Source: Pseudomonadota bacterium
GTDB lineage: Bacteria > Pseudomonadota > Alphaproteobacteria > Rhizobiales > Xanthobacteraceae
NCBI GenBank assembly: GCA_963205465.1
Contig: CAUJKG010000012.1
Location: 1 to 15,412, forward strand
DNA: 15,412 nt
Direction of reading: 5' to 3'
Notes under the pieces: generated by a model
What the model was told of the DNA's origin: nothing
What the model saw: the letters and a program-made list of their open reading frames with translations, nothing else
Databases searched by the model: none
Shown: one piece after another, positions 7,167 to 14,045 of the stretch
Position numbering within the stretch: position 1 is the stretch's first letter
Layout of the letters: every line of letters begins with the position of its first letter
Translations under genes and position numbers: made by a program

Positions 7167-7939
7167 GCGCTGGCCACAGCACCCGGCGCGCGATGCGCGA
7201 ACAGGCGTCCTTCCAGCCACACCAGCCCATAATTGAGCGCCCAGCCGAGCAGGCCGACCCAGATCAGAAGCGCGAACATCCGGTCGGGCCGGAGCGACTC
7301 CTGCGAAACCATCAACCCATATCCCAAGCCTTGCGGATTGGCGGCGATCTCGACCGTCACGGCAACCACCAGCGAAAGTCCGACCGAAAGGCGCAGCGCG
7401 GTGAACAGCCGGGGTGCTGCCGCCGGCAACATGATCTTGAAGATGCGAGCGAAGATGCCGAAGCCCATGAGCTTCGATACTTCCATCAGCCGCACATCGA
7501 CCTGCTTCAGCGCGTGCTGGGTCAGGATCAGAAACGGCCAGAACGTAGCCCAGGCCACGACCGCATATTCCATGCGATAGCCATAGCCGAAGGTCAAAAG
7601 CGACAGCGGGATCAGCGCGACCGACGGAATCGGCCGAAGCATTTCAACCGACCACGAGGAAAGCCGATCGGCGGTGCGCGCGAGGCCGATCAGAATCCCG
7701 CAGGCGGTTCCCGCCACCATGCCGATCAGCAATCCGATCGCGGCGGCGACCAGCGTCTGGTACGTGGTCTTCAACAGCGTGCCGTCGGTCAGCGTCTCGA
7801 TGGCGCCGGATACGATCTTCGAAGGCGCCGCGAGCGTATCGCTCAAGACCGGATTGAACAGAAACCAGATCTCGGCGCCCGCGATCACCAAAACCGGGAA
7901 CAGCCAGCCACGCCAGCTTTTGGTGAGCGCCGCTATCAT
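7163..7939 (-). CDS. ABC transporter permease, nitrate/sulfonate/taurine (SsuC/TauC) type, copy 2
   Basis: 258 residues, about six membrane segments. Conserved pieces are LAAPSKIVSG (36-45), RPIPSVALIPLSLLTFG (102-118) and the EAA loop MEVSKLMGFGIFARIFKIMLPAAAP (152-176). ANPQGLGYGLM (200-210) stands where copy 1 has TAQEGLGTAV. The ATG at 7937-7939 overlaps the stop of the upstream ATPase gene (TGA, 7936-7938), giving tight coupling. Having two distinct permease genes rather than one is less common in SsuABC/TauABC systems, which usually use a homodimer; it is frequent in NMT1-type importers for aromatic or heterocyclic compounds (general knowledge, not tested here). Confidence 0.9.
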   Translation of the reverse strand: MIAALTKSWRGWLFPVLVIAGAEIWFLFNPVLSDTLAAPSKIVSGAIETLTDGTLLKTTYQTLVAAAIGLLIGMVAGTACGILIGLARTADRLSSWSVEMLRPIPSVALIPLSLLTFGYGYRMEYAVVAWATFWPFLILTQHALKQVDVRLMEVSKLMGFGIFARIFKIMLPAAAPRLFTALRLSVGLSLVVAVTVEIAANPQGLGYGLMVSQESLRPDRMFALLIWVGLLGWALNYGLVWLEGRLFAHRAPGAVASA

Positions 7940-8703
7940 GCGTGGATCTTGTTCATGATCTCGAACATCTCGCGGCGCAGCCGGAGAAATTCGGGATGCT
8001 CGCGCGTGGTGAGTTGATCGCGCGGGCGCGGCAGCGGTACCTTGATGTCGTAAGCGACGCGGCCGGGGTTGGAATCCAGCGCCACCACGCGGTCGCCGAG
8101 ATAGAGCGCCTCCTCGATATCGTGGGTGACGAAGAAGACGGTGGTTTTGCGTTCCGACACGAGGCGCAGCACCTCGTCCTGCAACGTCTGTCTTGTCATG
8201 GCGTCGAGCGCACCGAAGGGCTCGTCCATCAACAACGTGTCGGGCTCCTGCGCGAGCGCGCGGGCGATCTGCAGGCGCTGCTGCATGCCGCCGGAAAGCT
8301 GGCCCGGAAACTTGTCTTCATGGTGGGCAAGCCCGACTTTGGCGAGCAATTCGCGGATGCGGGCCGGACGGTCTTTCGCCGGCATGCCGCTCGCTTCCAG
8401 CGGCAGGCTGACATTGGCGAAAGCACGCCGCCACGGCAGCAGCGCCCGGCCATAATCCTGAAACACCACGGCAACATGGCGTGAGGGCTTCAATACCGGT
8501 TTGCCGTTGGAAAATACTTTGCCGGTTGTCGGCGTCAGCAGGCCCGCGATCATGCGCAGAAGCGTGGTCTTGCCCGAGCCCGATGCGCCGATCACGCAGA
8601 CGAACTCACCGGGATCGACGGACATGTCGATCCCGGTAAGGATCTGGTTGGAGCCGAAGGACAGACTGACGTCCTTCAACTCGATCGCAGGATTCGCGGC
8701 CAT
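7936..8703 (-). CDS. ABC transporter ATP-binding protein, nitrate/sulfonate/taurine (SsuB/TauB) type
   Basis: 255 residues. All ATPase motifs are intact: Walker A GASGSGKT (39-46), Q-loop Gln82 (VVFQDYGRALLPWR), signature LSGGMQQR (136-143), Walker B LLMDEPFGALD (157-167) and switch His194 (FVTHDIEEAL). The LLPW segment after the Q-loop and DEPFGALDAMTR are characteristic of the SsuB/TauB group. The ATG at 8701-8703 shares one base with the TAA of the binding-protein gene (8703-8705). A longer reading from 8811 would run 36 codons into that gene and is rejected. With both permeases it forms the energy-coupling part of importer 2. One ATPase gene means a homodimer with two equivalent ATP sites, in contrast to the LivG/LivF pair. 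Confidence 0.93.
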   Translation of the reverse strand: MAANPAIELKDVSLSFGSNQILTGIDMSVDPGEFVCVIGASGSGKTTLLRMIAGLLTPTTGKVFSNGKPVLKPSRHVAVVFQDYGRALLPWRRAFANVSLPLEASGMPAKDRPARIRELLAKVGLAHHEDKFPGQLSGGMQQRLQIARALAQEPDTLLMDEPFGALDAMTRQTLQDEVLRLVSERKTTVFFVTHDIEEALYLGDRVVALDSNPGRVAYDIKVPLPRPRDQLTTREHPEFLRLRREMFEIMNKIHA

Positions 8704-9653
8704 TACTCGGCGACGAGCTTCTTCAGGTCGAGCTTGGTGCGCAACATCTTCTGCTTTTCCATGATCGCGATCCAACGCGCCATGTTTTCCTGCGGGATTT
8801 CCGCGCGCCACTGGCCGTTGATCGGCATGGTCTTCAGCACTTCCGGCGGCAGCTTGATGTATTTTCCGATCGACGTGCGGAGGAATGCCTCGTCCTTGCG
8901 GACGTCCTTCACGCCATCGGCAACCGCGTCGCGGAAGGCTTTCGCGGCAGCCTTGTTTTCATTGTACCACTTGCGGGTCGAGGAATAGACGATGATCGGC
9001 ATCTCGCCCTTGAGCACTTCATTGAAGTAGGTCGCGATCTTGCCGATCTTTGCTTGCACAATGCGGCTCATGATCGGCTCGCCGGTGATCACGCCATCGA
9101 CGTTACCTGCGCGCAGCACGTCCGCCATCTGCGGGAACGACACTTCGACGAAGGTGACCTTCTTGATGTCGACGCCCTTTTCCAAAAGCCAGTTCTGGAA
9201 CAGGACATGCAGGAACGCGCCAAGACCCGGCACGCCGATGCGCTTGCCGACGTAATCTTCGGGCTTTGCGATGGTAACGTCGTTCTTCACGACGATGGCG
9301 AAGTTCTGGTCCGTGGGCAGCGTGGTGCCGGAACCGGCGATCGCTACGAGATCAAGACCGCTATCCACAGCCTGCAGGAACACGGGAAGCGTGGTGCCGG
9401 CAAGATCGATCGAACCCGATTGCAACGCAGCCGGCATGGTCGAATTCAGCGGAATGAGCTGAAACTCGACATCAAGCCCGCGCTTCTTGAAGTAGCCGGC
9501 TTCCTGCGCGATGAAACCGCTCGCGAAGTCGGCCGTGGCCGTATAGGCGACCTTTATTTTGGTCGGCGTCTGCGCGACCAGCGTGCCCTGCAAGCCGAGG
9601 GTAAAAACACCCGCAGACAGCAAAGCAAGAGCCGCGATAATCTTCCTTCTCAT
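8703..9653 (-). CDS. ABC transporter periplasmic substrate-binding protein, NMT1/THI5/SsuA-like
   Basis: 316-residue precursor. The signal peptide has RRK at 2-4, a hydrophobic core at about 5-26 and a likely cut after LVA (residue 27) before QTP. The mature part starts TKIKVAYTATADFASGFIAQ and goes on with EAGYFKKRGLDVEFQLIPLNS, a hallmark of NMT1-type binding proteins. ALQSGSIDLAGT, VGKRIGVPGLGAF, FPQMADVLRAGNVDGVITGEP and a Lys-rich C-terminus follow. The start at 9651-9653 is set by GGGAGG at 9660-9665 (minus strand, 6-nt spacer); the frame is open nine codons further up to 9680 but without a ribosome site. The ligand is unknown. It is the first gene of the importer and lies 61 bp after the GntR gene on the same strand. 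Confidence 0.92.
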   Translation of the reverse strand: MRRKIIAALALLSAGVFTLGLQGTLVAQTPTKIKVAYTATADFASGFIAQEAGYFKKRGLDVEFQLIPLNSTMPAALQSGSIDLAGTTLPVFLQAVDSGLDLVAIAGSGTTLPTDQNFAIVVKNDVTIAKPEDYVGKRIGVPGLGAFLHVLFQNWLLEKGVDIKKVTFVEVSFPQMADVLRAGNVDGVITGEPIMSRIVQAKIGKIATYFNEVLKGEMPIIVYSSTRKWYNENKAAAKAFRDAVADGVKDVRKDEAFLRTSIGKYIKLPPEVLKTMPINGQWRAEIPQENMARWIAIMEKQKMLRTKLDLKKLVAE

Positions 9654-9659
9654 CTTCTT

Positions 9660-9665
9660 CCTCCC
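9660..9665 (-). promoter_or_regulatory. Shine-Dalgarno deciding the start of the NMT1-type binding protein
   Basis: Read on the minus strand, GGGAGG lies 6 nt before the ATG at 9653-9651. It supports that start over the in-frame ATG at 9680. Confidence 0.75.
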
Positions 9666-9714
9666 ATTGTTCCCGAACAACTCGATTATTCTTGTCGGTT
9701 CGGCGGCGTTTCGT

Positions 9715-10452
9715 TCAGCGGGCGTTCGTCTTCGCCCGTTTTCTTTTTTCTGTCGTTACCTTAACCGGATTTTTGGCGCGCAGCACCTCGGCAATGACGT
9801 CGGCGGTAATCCCGATATGCTGCCGGATCACCGCCTGCGCACGCGGCACATCACGGTCGAGCACGGCATCCATCAGCAGGCGATGTTCTCCGATCACTTC
9901 TTTCGCCGTGAAGCCGTAGCTTCCCAGCAAGCGGCGATAACGCGTCTTGCGCACGTAAAGATCATCGCAAAACTCCCGCAGCGATTTCAGCGGGCAGGAA
10001 CTGATCAGCGCGCGATGAAAGCGGTGATGCCGCTCCTCGAAGTGATCGCGGTCCTTTTTGCCGGCCTTGGTGTGGTCAATCGCGCGCGCGAGCACATGAA
10101 AGCTCGAGACGATCTCTTCTTCCCAGGCTTCCGTCGCATGCTCGATCGCGAGGCGGATCGCCTCCCCTTCGGCAATCTGCCGCGTCTTGGTGATGTCGAT
10201 CAGCTCCTCGATGCTGACCGGAGGTACACGAAAGCCCTTCTGCGCGCGCTGATGGACGAAGCCTTCGGCAGCGAGTTGCGCCAGCGCTTCGCGCATCGGC
10301 GTTGCGCCGATGCCGTAGCGGGACTTCAACTCGCGCATCTTCAATTGCGAATCCGGCGCAAGCACGCCGGACATGATGTCGTGCTTCAGCTTGCGCACGG
10401 CAGCTTCGGTCGCGGTGGTCGATTCCTGTCTGGTCAGCGCCGGATGCGCCAT
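9715..10452 (-). CDS. GntR family transcriptional regulator with FCD effector domain
   Basis: 245 residues. The N-terminal winged helix-turn-helix (about 15-78) contains LKHDIMSGVLAPDSQLKMRELKSRYGIGATPMREALAQLAAEGFV in continuous family-like order, with TPMREAL as the recognition-helix mark. The C-terminal part (about 83-225) is an all-helical FCD domain. His146, His190 and His212 stand where this family binds a metal, and His142 takes the place of the usual acidic ligand. A basic tail (EKRKRAKTNAR) ends it. The FCD portion recalls CsiR-like regulators (weak, from memory). The ATG at 10450-10452 has GAAGGG just upstream; a longer start at 10515 would overlap the palindrome and is unlikely. 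It is divergent from the cyclase/FAH genes and just upstream of importer 2, so it probably controls both and itself, answering to a carboxylate (inference). Confidence 0.92.
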   Translation of the reverse strand: MAHPALTRQESTTATEAAVRKLKHDIMSGVLAPDSQLKMRELKSRYGIGATPMREALAQLAAEGFVHQRAQKGFRVPPVSIEELIDITKTRQIAEGEAIRLAIEHATEAWEEEIVSSFHVLARAIDHTKAGKKDRDHFEERHHRFHRALISSCPLKSLREFCDDLYVRKTRYRRLLGSYGFTAKEVIGEHRLLMDAVLDRDVPRAQAVIRQHIGITADVIAEVLRAKNPVKVTTEKRKRAKTNAR

Positions 10453-10482
10453 CGCAAAACCCTTCGATAGTCGACAAAACGA

Positions 10483-10498
10483 AAAATATCGATATTTT
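10483..10498. promoter_or_regulatory. Perfect 16-bp palindrome, candidate GntR operator
   Basis: AAAATATCGATATTTT is exactly self-complementary and lies in the 95-bp gap between the divergent GntR gene (start 10452) and cyclase gene (start 10548). It is 30 bp upstream of one start and 49 bp upstream of the other, where two back-to-back promoters should overlap. The AT-rich run stands out against GC-rich surroundings. FCD-type GntR proteins commonly bind short palindromes next to their own gene, so autoregulation and control of both arms is the simplest reading (inference). Confidence 0.6.
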
Positions 10499-10547
10499 CT
10501 TCCTAACGCAAACAAGACCTGAAAATCGCGCAGCGGAGGAAGACGCC

Positions 10548-11318
10548 ATGAAAATCATAGACTTATCGGTGCCGCTCGAAAATGACGTGCCGGCCGACCC
10601 GCCGGGCCGCGGGCCCAAACTCGAATATGTGACGCACAAGGAATCCGCCGCCGGCGTCTGCGCATTCTTTCCGGGACTGAAGCCGGAAGACCTCCCCGAC
10701 GGCGAAGGCTGGGCGGTCGAGCAGATCAACCTGTCGACGCATAACGGCACGCATCTCGACGCGCCCTATCACTTCGCGTCCACCATGAACAACGGCGAAC
10801 GCGCCTGGACCATCGACGAAATTCCGCTCGACTGGTGCTTCCGTCCCGGCGTGAAGCTCGACTTCCGTCACTTCGAGAACGGTTATGTCGCGACCGCGGC
10901 GGACGTCGAAGCGGAATTGAAGCGCATCGGCCACGATTTGCAGCCGCTCGACATCGTGGTCGTGAATACTTCGGCCGCCGCGCGCTTCGGCCAGCCGGAC
11001 TACCTTGCAAGCGGTTGCGGCATGGGCGCGGAAGCAACGCTTTATCTTACCTCGCGCGGCGTGCGGGTCACCGGCACCGACGGCTGGTCATGGGATGCGC
11101 CCTTCGTGCACACCGCGAAGAAATATTCCGAGACCAAGGATGCTTCCCTCATCTGGGAAGGCCACAAGTCCGGCCGCAAGATCGGCTATTGCCACCTGGA
11201 GAAGCTGCACAACCTCGAACAGCTTCCTTCGCATGGCTTTCGCATCGCCTGCTTCCCGGTGAAAATCAAAGCCGCTTCCGCGGGCTGGACGCGCGCCGTC
11301 GCAATCATGGAGAACTGA
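10548..11318 (+). CDS. Cyclase-family metal-dependent hydrolase (kynurenine formamidase/isatin hydrolase fold)
   Basis: 256 residues, cytoplasmic, no signal peptide. The metal-site motif of the cyclase family (PF04199) is present as HNGTHLDAPYHF: His65, His69 and Asp71 as likely Mn/Zn ligands and His75 as catalytic base, by analogy with isatin hydrolase. Other conserved pieces are MKIIDLSVPLEND at the start, DIVVVNTSA, TGTDGWSWDAPF and CFPVKIKAASAGWTRAVAI at the end. Relatives open amide, lactam or lactone-type bonds (kynurenine formamidase, isatin hydrolase); many members near transporter genes remain uncharacterised. GGAGGA at 10535-10540 precedes the ATG by 7 nt. The FAH-family gene follows after 2 nt, so the two form one transcript. 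The substrate is unknown; opening of a cyclic compound imported by the NMT1-type system is the working idea. Confidence 0.9.
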   Translation: MKIIDLSVPLENDVPADPPGRGPKLEYVTHKESAAGVCAFFPGLKPEDLPDGEGWAVEQINLSTHNGTHLDAPYHFASTMNNGERAWTIDEIPLDWCFRPGVKLDFRHFENGYVATAADVEAELKRIGHDLQPLDIVVVNTSAAARFGQPDYLASGCGMGAEATLYLTSRGVRVTGTDGWSWDAPFVHTAKKYSETKDASLIWEGHKSGRKIGYCHLEKLHNLEQLPSHGFRIACFPVKIKAASAGWTRAVAIMEN

Positions 11319-11320
11319 CA

Positions 11321-12283
11321 ATGAAGCTCGCAACCTTCGAAACCGGCGGCAAACAACGCATCGGCGTCGTCGATACGCAGAAGAAAGAAATCCTCGATCT
11401 CGCCGCGGCAAGCGGCGGCAATCCGGCTTTCGCCGACATGCTTGCGCTGATCAACGCGGGCGCGAGCGGCCTTGCAGAAGCAAAGAAGCTCGCAGGCGAA
11501 TGGAAGAAGGACGCGGTGGTACCGCTCGAAGGCACCAAACTGCTCGCACCGATCCCGGTGCCGCCGCAGATGCGCGACGCCTCGGTTTATGCAACGCACG
11601 TGAAGAACGCGCCGCGCGGCATGCAGCGCTATCTCGCGCGCAAAAGCCAGGGCGAAGAAGCCGCAGCCAAGATTCAGGCGGAGCCGGACGTACCGCCGGT
11701 CTATCGCCAGCTTCCGGTCTATTACATTACCAACCGCTTCAGCGTCGTTGGTCCGGACACCACCATCCAGTGGCCGCGCTACAGCGAGCTGATGGACTTC
11801 GAACTCGAGTTCGGCGTCTATATCGGCAAGCCCGCCAAGAATGTTTCCGCGGCGAATGCGAAGGATTACATCTTCGGCTACACGATCTTCAACGACTTCT
11901 CCGCGCGCGACCAACAAGTGATCGAGATGCAGGGACGGCTCGGACCCACGAAGGGCAAGAGCTTCGACATGGGCAACGCCATGGGTCCCTGGATCGTGAC
12001 GCCGGACGAACTCGGCGATCCCGAGCAGATGAACGTCGAGGTGCGCGTGAACGGCGAAGTCTGGGCGAAGAACTCCACCGCCGACATGCTGCACAACTTC
12101 GAGAAGATGATCGAGCACATCTCGAGGGACGAGACGCTTTATCCCGGCGAATTCATCGGCTCCGGCACAGTCGGCAACTGCTGCGGCCTGGAGCAGGATC
12201 GCTTCCTGAAGGATGGCGACACGATCGAGCTTTCCATCGACAAGATCGGCACGCTACGCAACAAAGTGGTGCGGCAGAAATAG
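11321..12283 (+). CDS. Fumarylacetoacetate hydrolase family protein
   Basis: 320 residues. An N-terminal domain (about 1-80) leads to an FAH catalytic fold. Metal ligands are visible in MDFELEFGVYIGK (Glu161, Glu163) and in FNDFSARDQQ (Asp192); KGKSFDMGNAMGPWIVTPDEL (211-231) is the conserved stretch after them. The protein ends with SGTVGNCCGLEQDRFLKDGD and IELSIDKIGTLRN, typical of the family. Members cleave C-C bonds of acylpyruvates or beta-diketones, decarboxylate, or isomerise; the sequence does not say which. The ATG at 11321 comes 2 nt after the cyclase stop with GGAGAA at 11309-11314; upstream continuation of the frame is an overlap with the cyclase gene. If linked to the salicylyl-CoA/gentisate route it could be a fumarylpyruvate hydrolase, but it is longer than those I know, so I leave it general. 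Confidence 0.9.
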   Translation: MKLATFETGGKQRIGVVDTQKKEILDLAAASGGNPAFADMLALINAGASGLAEAKKLAGEWKKDAVVPLEGTKLLAPIPVPPQMRDASVYATHVKNAPRGMQRYLARKSQGEEAAAKIQAEPDVPPVYRQLPVYYITNRFSVVGPDTTIQWPRYSELMDFELEFGVYIGKPAKNVSAANAKDYIFGYTIFNDFSARDQQVIEMQGRLGPTKGKSFDMGNAMGPWIVTPDELGDPEQMNVEVRVNGEVWAKNSTADMLHNFEKMIEHISRDETLYPGEFIGSGTVGNCCGLEQDRFLKDGDTIELSIDKIGTLRNKVVRQK

Positions 12284-12310
12284 CTGCCGCACGGCCAAAC
12301 TCTTCTCGTC

Positions 12311-12366
12311 ATCACCGGATTGCCTCGGCCTCGCGCGCTACGAGAATTGCCGATGCGTCCGGTGAT
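12311..12366. repeat. Inverted repeat downstream of the FAH gene
   Basis: ATCACCGGA (12311-12319) and TCCGGTGAT (12358-12366) are perfect 9-bp inverted arms around 38 nt. The flanks (CGTC before the left arm, CCATG after the right arm) resemble the edges of GTCATNNCCGG...CCGGNNATCCAT elements that I recall as dispersed in Bradyrhizobium-like genomes. It lies 27 nt past the FAH stop codon and may act as its terminator or be a decayed repeat copy. Confidence 0.5.
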
Positions 12367-12404
12367 CCATGAACGCTCTCGGGCCGCATTGAAACATTCG
12401 ATGG

Positions 12405-12427
12405 ATTGCCGGGCCGCGCCCGGCAAT
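12405..12427 (-). terminator. Perfect GC-rich hairpin, probable terminator/dispersed repeat after the acyl-CoA dehydrogenase gene
   Basis: ATTGCCGGGC (12405-12414) and GCCCGGCAAT (12418-12427) pair over 10 bp with a 3-nt CGC loop. It begins 10 nt beyond the TAA of the minus-strand acyl-CoA dehydrogenase. The flanks GATGG and GACGAG match, from memory, a repeat common in Bradyrhizobium-like genomes (GATGGATTGCCGGG...). There is no clean U-tract, so termination is inferred from stability and position. Confidence 0.65.
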
Positions 12428-12437
12428 GACGAGGCGA

Positions 12438-13598
12438 TTAATACGACCGCGGCAATCCCAGCACGTGTTCCGAGAGATAAGATAGAATCAGGTTCGTCGA
12501 CACCGGCGCCACCTGATACAATCTGGTCTCGCGGAATTTTCTTTCGATGTCGTACTCCTCGGCAAAGCCGAAGCCGCCATGCGTCTGCACGCACATGTCG
12601 GCCGCAGCCCAGGAAGCATCCGCAGCCAGTAGTTTCGCGAGATTGGCTTCTTCTCCGCAATCCTCACCGCGCTCGTAGCGCGAGGCTGCTTCTCTCACCA
12701 TCAATTCCGCCGCGCGCATCTGCGCATAGGCCCGCGCGATCGGAAACTGCACGCCCTGATTCTGCCCGATCGGCCTTCCGAACACCTTGCGCTCGCGCGC
12801 ATAGGCGCTTGCTTTGCCGATAAACCATTTAGCGTCACCGACGCATTCGGCGGCGATCAGAATGCGCTCGGCATTCATACCGGAAAGAATATAGCGAAAG
12901 CCCTGCCCTTCTTCGCCGATCAGGTTTTCCGCAGGCACGCGCAGATCTTCGATGAAGATTTCCGTGGTCGCGTGGTTCATCATGGTGCGCACGGGGCGGA
13001 TCGAAAGCCCCTTCCCGGCCGCCTCGCGCATATCGACGAGAAAGACCGACAAGCATTCGCTGCGCTTCTTCACCTGATCGCGCGGCGTGGTGCGGGCGAG
13101 CAGCAGCATCAGGTCGGAATGTTCGGCGCGTGAGGTCCAGATTTTCTGGCCGTTGACGACGTAGCTGTCACCATCGCGCTTCGCGGTCGTCGCGATCGAA
13201 AGCGTATCGGTGCCGCTGGTCGGCTCGGTAACCCCGAAAGCCTGCAATCGCGTTTCGCCGCTTGTGATGCCGGGGAGATATTTTTGCTTCTGCGCGGCGT
13301 TGCCGTGACGAAGCAGCGTGCCCATCATGTACATCTGCGCGTGACAGGCTGCGCCGTTTCCGCCCGCCGCCTGCACTTCTTCCAGGATTGTAGCCGCGGC
13401 CGAAAGGGCAAGTCCGCTGCCGCCATATTCTTCCGGGATCAGTGCGGAGAGAAATCCGGCCTTCGTAAGCGCATCGACGAAGGCGCGCGGATAGGCGCGG
13501 TCACGGTCGAGTTCGCGCCAATACGTGGCGGGAAAGTCTTCGCAAAGCGCACGAACGGCTTTGCGAATTTCCGGAAATAACTCTTCTCCCGCACGCAT
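12438..13598 (-). CDS. Acyl-CoA dehydrogenase with IVD-like placement of the catalytic Glu
   Basis: 386 residues, cytoplasmic FAD flavoprotein that introduces an alpha,beta double bond into an acyl-CoA. The order of parts is normal: N-terminal helical domain to about residue 115 (ALIPEEYGGSGL at 52-63), the beta domain with the flavin-contact segment AFGVTEPTSGTD (120-131) and KIWTSRAEHSDLMLLLART, and the C-terminal helical domain with RKVFGRPIGQNQGVQF and QTHGGFGFAEEYDIERKFRE. Where MCAD has its catalytic Glu (YEGTS), this protein has APVST with Pro365. A Glu stands at 244 in MNAERIL, matching isovaleryl-CoA dehydrogenase Glu254. So it should be active with a relocated base, possibly on branched or aryl-substituted acyl-CoAs. 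The ATG at 13598 has no clear ribosome site; it is 16 nt after the upstream small gene, suggesting co-transcription. Confidence 0.93.
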   Translation of the reverse strand: MRAGEELFPEIRKAVRALCEDFPATYWRELDRDRAYPRAFVDALTKAGFLSALIPEEYGGSGLALSAAATILEEVQAAGGNGAACHAQMYMMGTLLRHGNAAQKQKYLPGITSGETRLQAFGVTEPTSGTDTLSIATTAKRDGDSYVVNGQKIWTSRAEHSDLMLLLARTTPRDQVKKRSECLSVFLVDMREAAGKGLSIRPVRTMMNHATTEIFIEDLRVPAENLIGEEGQGFRYILSGMNAERILIAAECVGDAKWFIGKASAYARERKVFGRPIGQNQGVQFPIARAYAQMRAAELMVREAASRYERGEDCGEEANLAKLLAADASWAAADMCVQTHGGFGFAEEYDIERKFRETRLYQVAPVSTNLILSYLSEHVLGLPRSY

Positions 13599-13614
13599 GG
13601 CGAAAGACTGCGGC

Positions 13615-13851
13615 TCAGCCGCCGGTCTTCGTCTCTTCTTTCTTCTTCGCTTTAGGCTTGGCCTTTTTCTTCGGCGCGTCTTCGTTCGCCATGCAGCGCG
13701 CGAGGAATTTCTTGCGCTCCGCGCCCTTCAGCCGCTGGTCGTCGGCGCCGAATTCGCAGGTACTCTTCTTGTCCTGGGCATAGGTCTTCGTGGCAGGCAC
13801 GAAAACAAACAGGCCCGCGACAAACGTCATTGCCATCAATACTCGAAACAT
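13615..13851 (-). CDS. Small secreted PsiF-like protein
   Basis: 78 residues. A signal peptide covers residues 1-25 (MFRVLMAMTFVAGLFVFVPA then TKTYA, cut before QDKK). The mature protein, about 53 residues, has one PsiF-like unit: Cys32, the LKGAERKKFLARC segment (41-53) and Cys53, which probably pair as a disulfide. A Lys-rich tail (KKKAKPKAKKKEETK) ends it. PsiF repeats are named from an E. coli phosphate-starvation-induced protein of unknown function; family membership here rests on the CX(n)LKG-x-ERKKF-x-x-C pattern. The ATG at 13851 is preceded by GGAG with a 6-nt spacer and gives a proper signal peptide; in-frame ATGs at 13863 and 13923 do not add anything useful. Its role is unknown. 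Confidence 0.75.
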   Translation of the reverse strand: MFRVLMAMTFVAGLFVFVPATKTYAQDKKSTCEFGADDQRLKGAERKKFLARCMANEDAPKKKAKPKAKKKEETKTGG

Positions 13852-14045
13852 CGGACGCTCCATTGGCTGCCAAGCGGCAACTGCGGTGAATTCTGCTCTA
13901 GCGCGGCCCCCGAACGGCCGCAAGGCACCAAGCCGGGACGCGCTTGCACATGACCTGCAGCTCGTTCATTTTTATGGCCGGACGCAAAAGACCGCCGGGA
14001 GAATAACTTGCAGAGTACCAGCCGCGCTTTTCCGGCGAATTTCTG
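13852..14045. other. Divergent intergenic region
   Basis: 194 bp between the PsiF-like gene (leftward) and the epimerase gene (rightward). It should hold two promoters. I could not identify convincing -35/-10 pairs, palindromes or a terminator here, nor a gene. Confidence 0.5.

Noticed and set aside
6357..8017. Plus-strand open frames of 291 and 274 codons opposite the two minus-strand permeases
   Set aside because: They have the same mirror-type composition. The minus strand shows conserved EAA loops and overlapping starts and stops, so these are not genes.
10835..11320. Upstream extension of the FAH-family frame inside the cyclase gene
   Set aside because: The extra 162 residues are Arg-rich and unlike any FAH N-terminus. 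ATG at 11321 with GGAGAA just upstream gives the normal family start.
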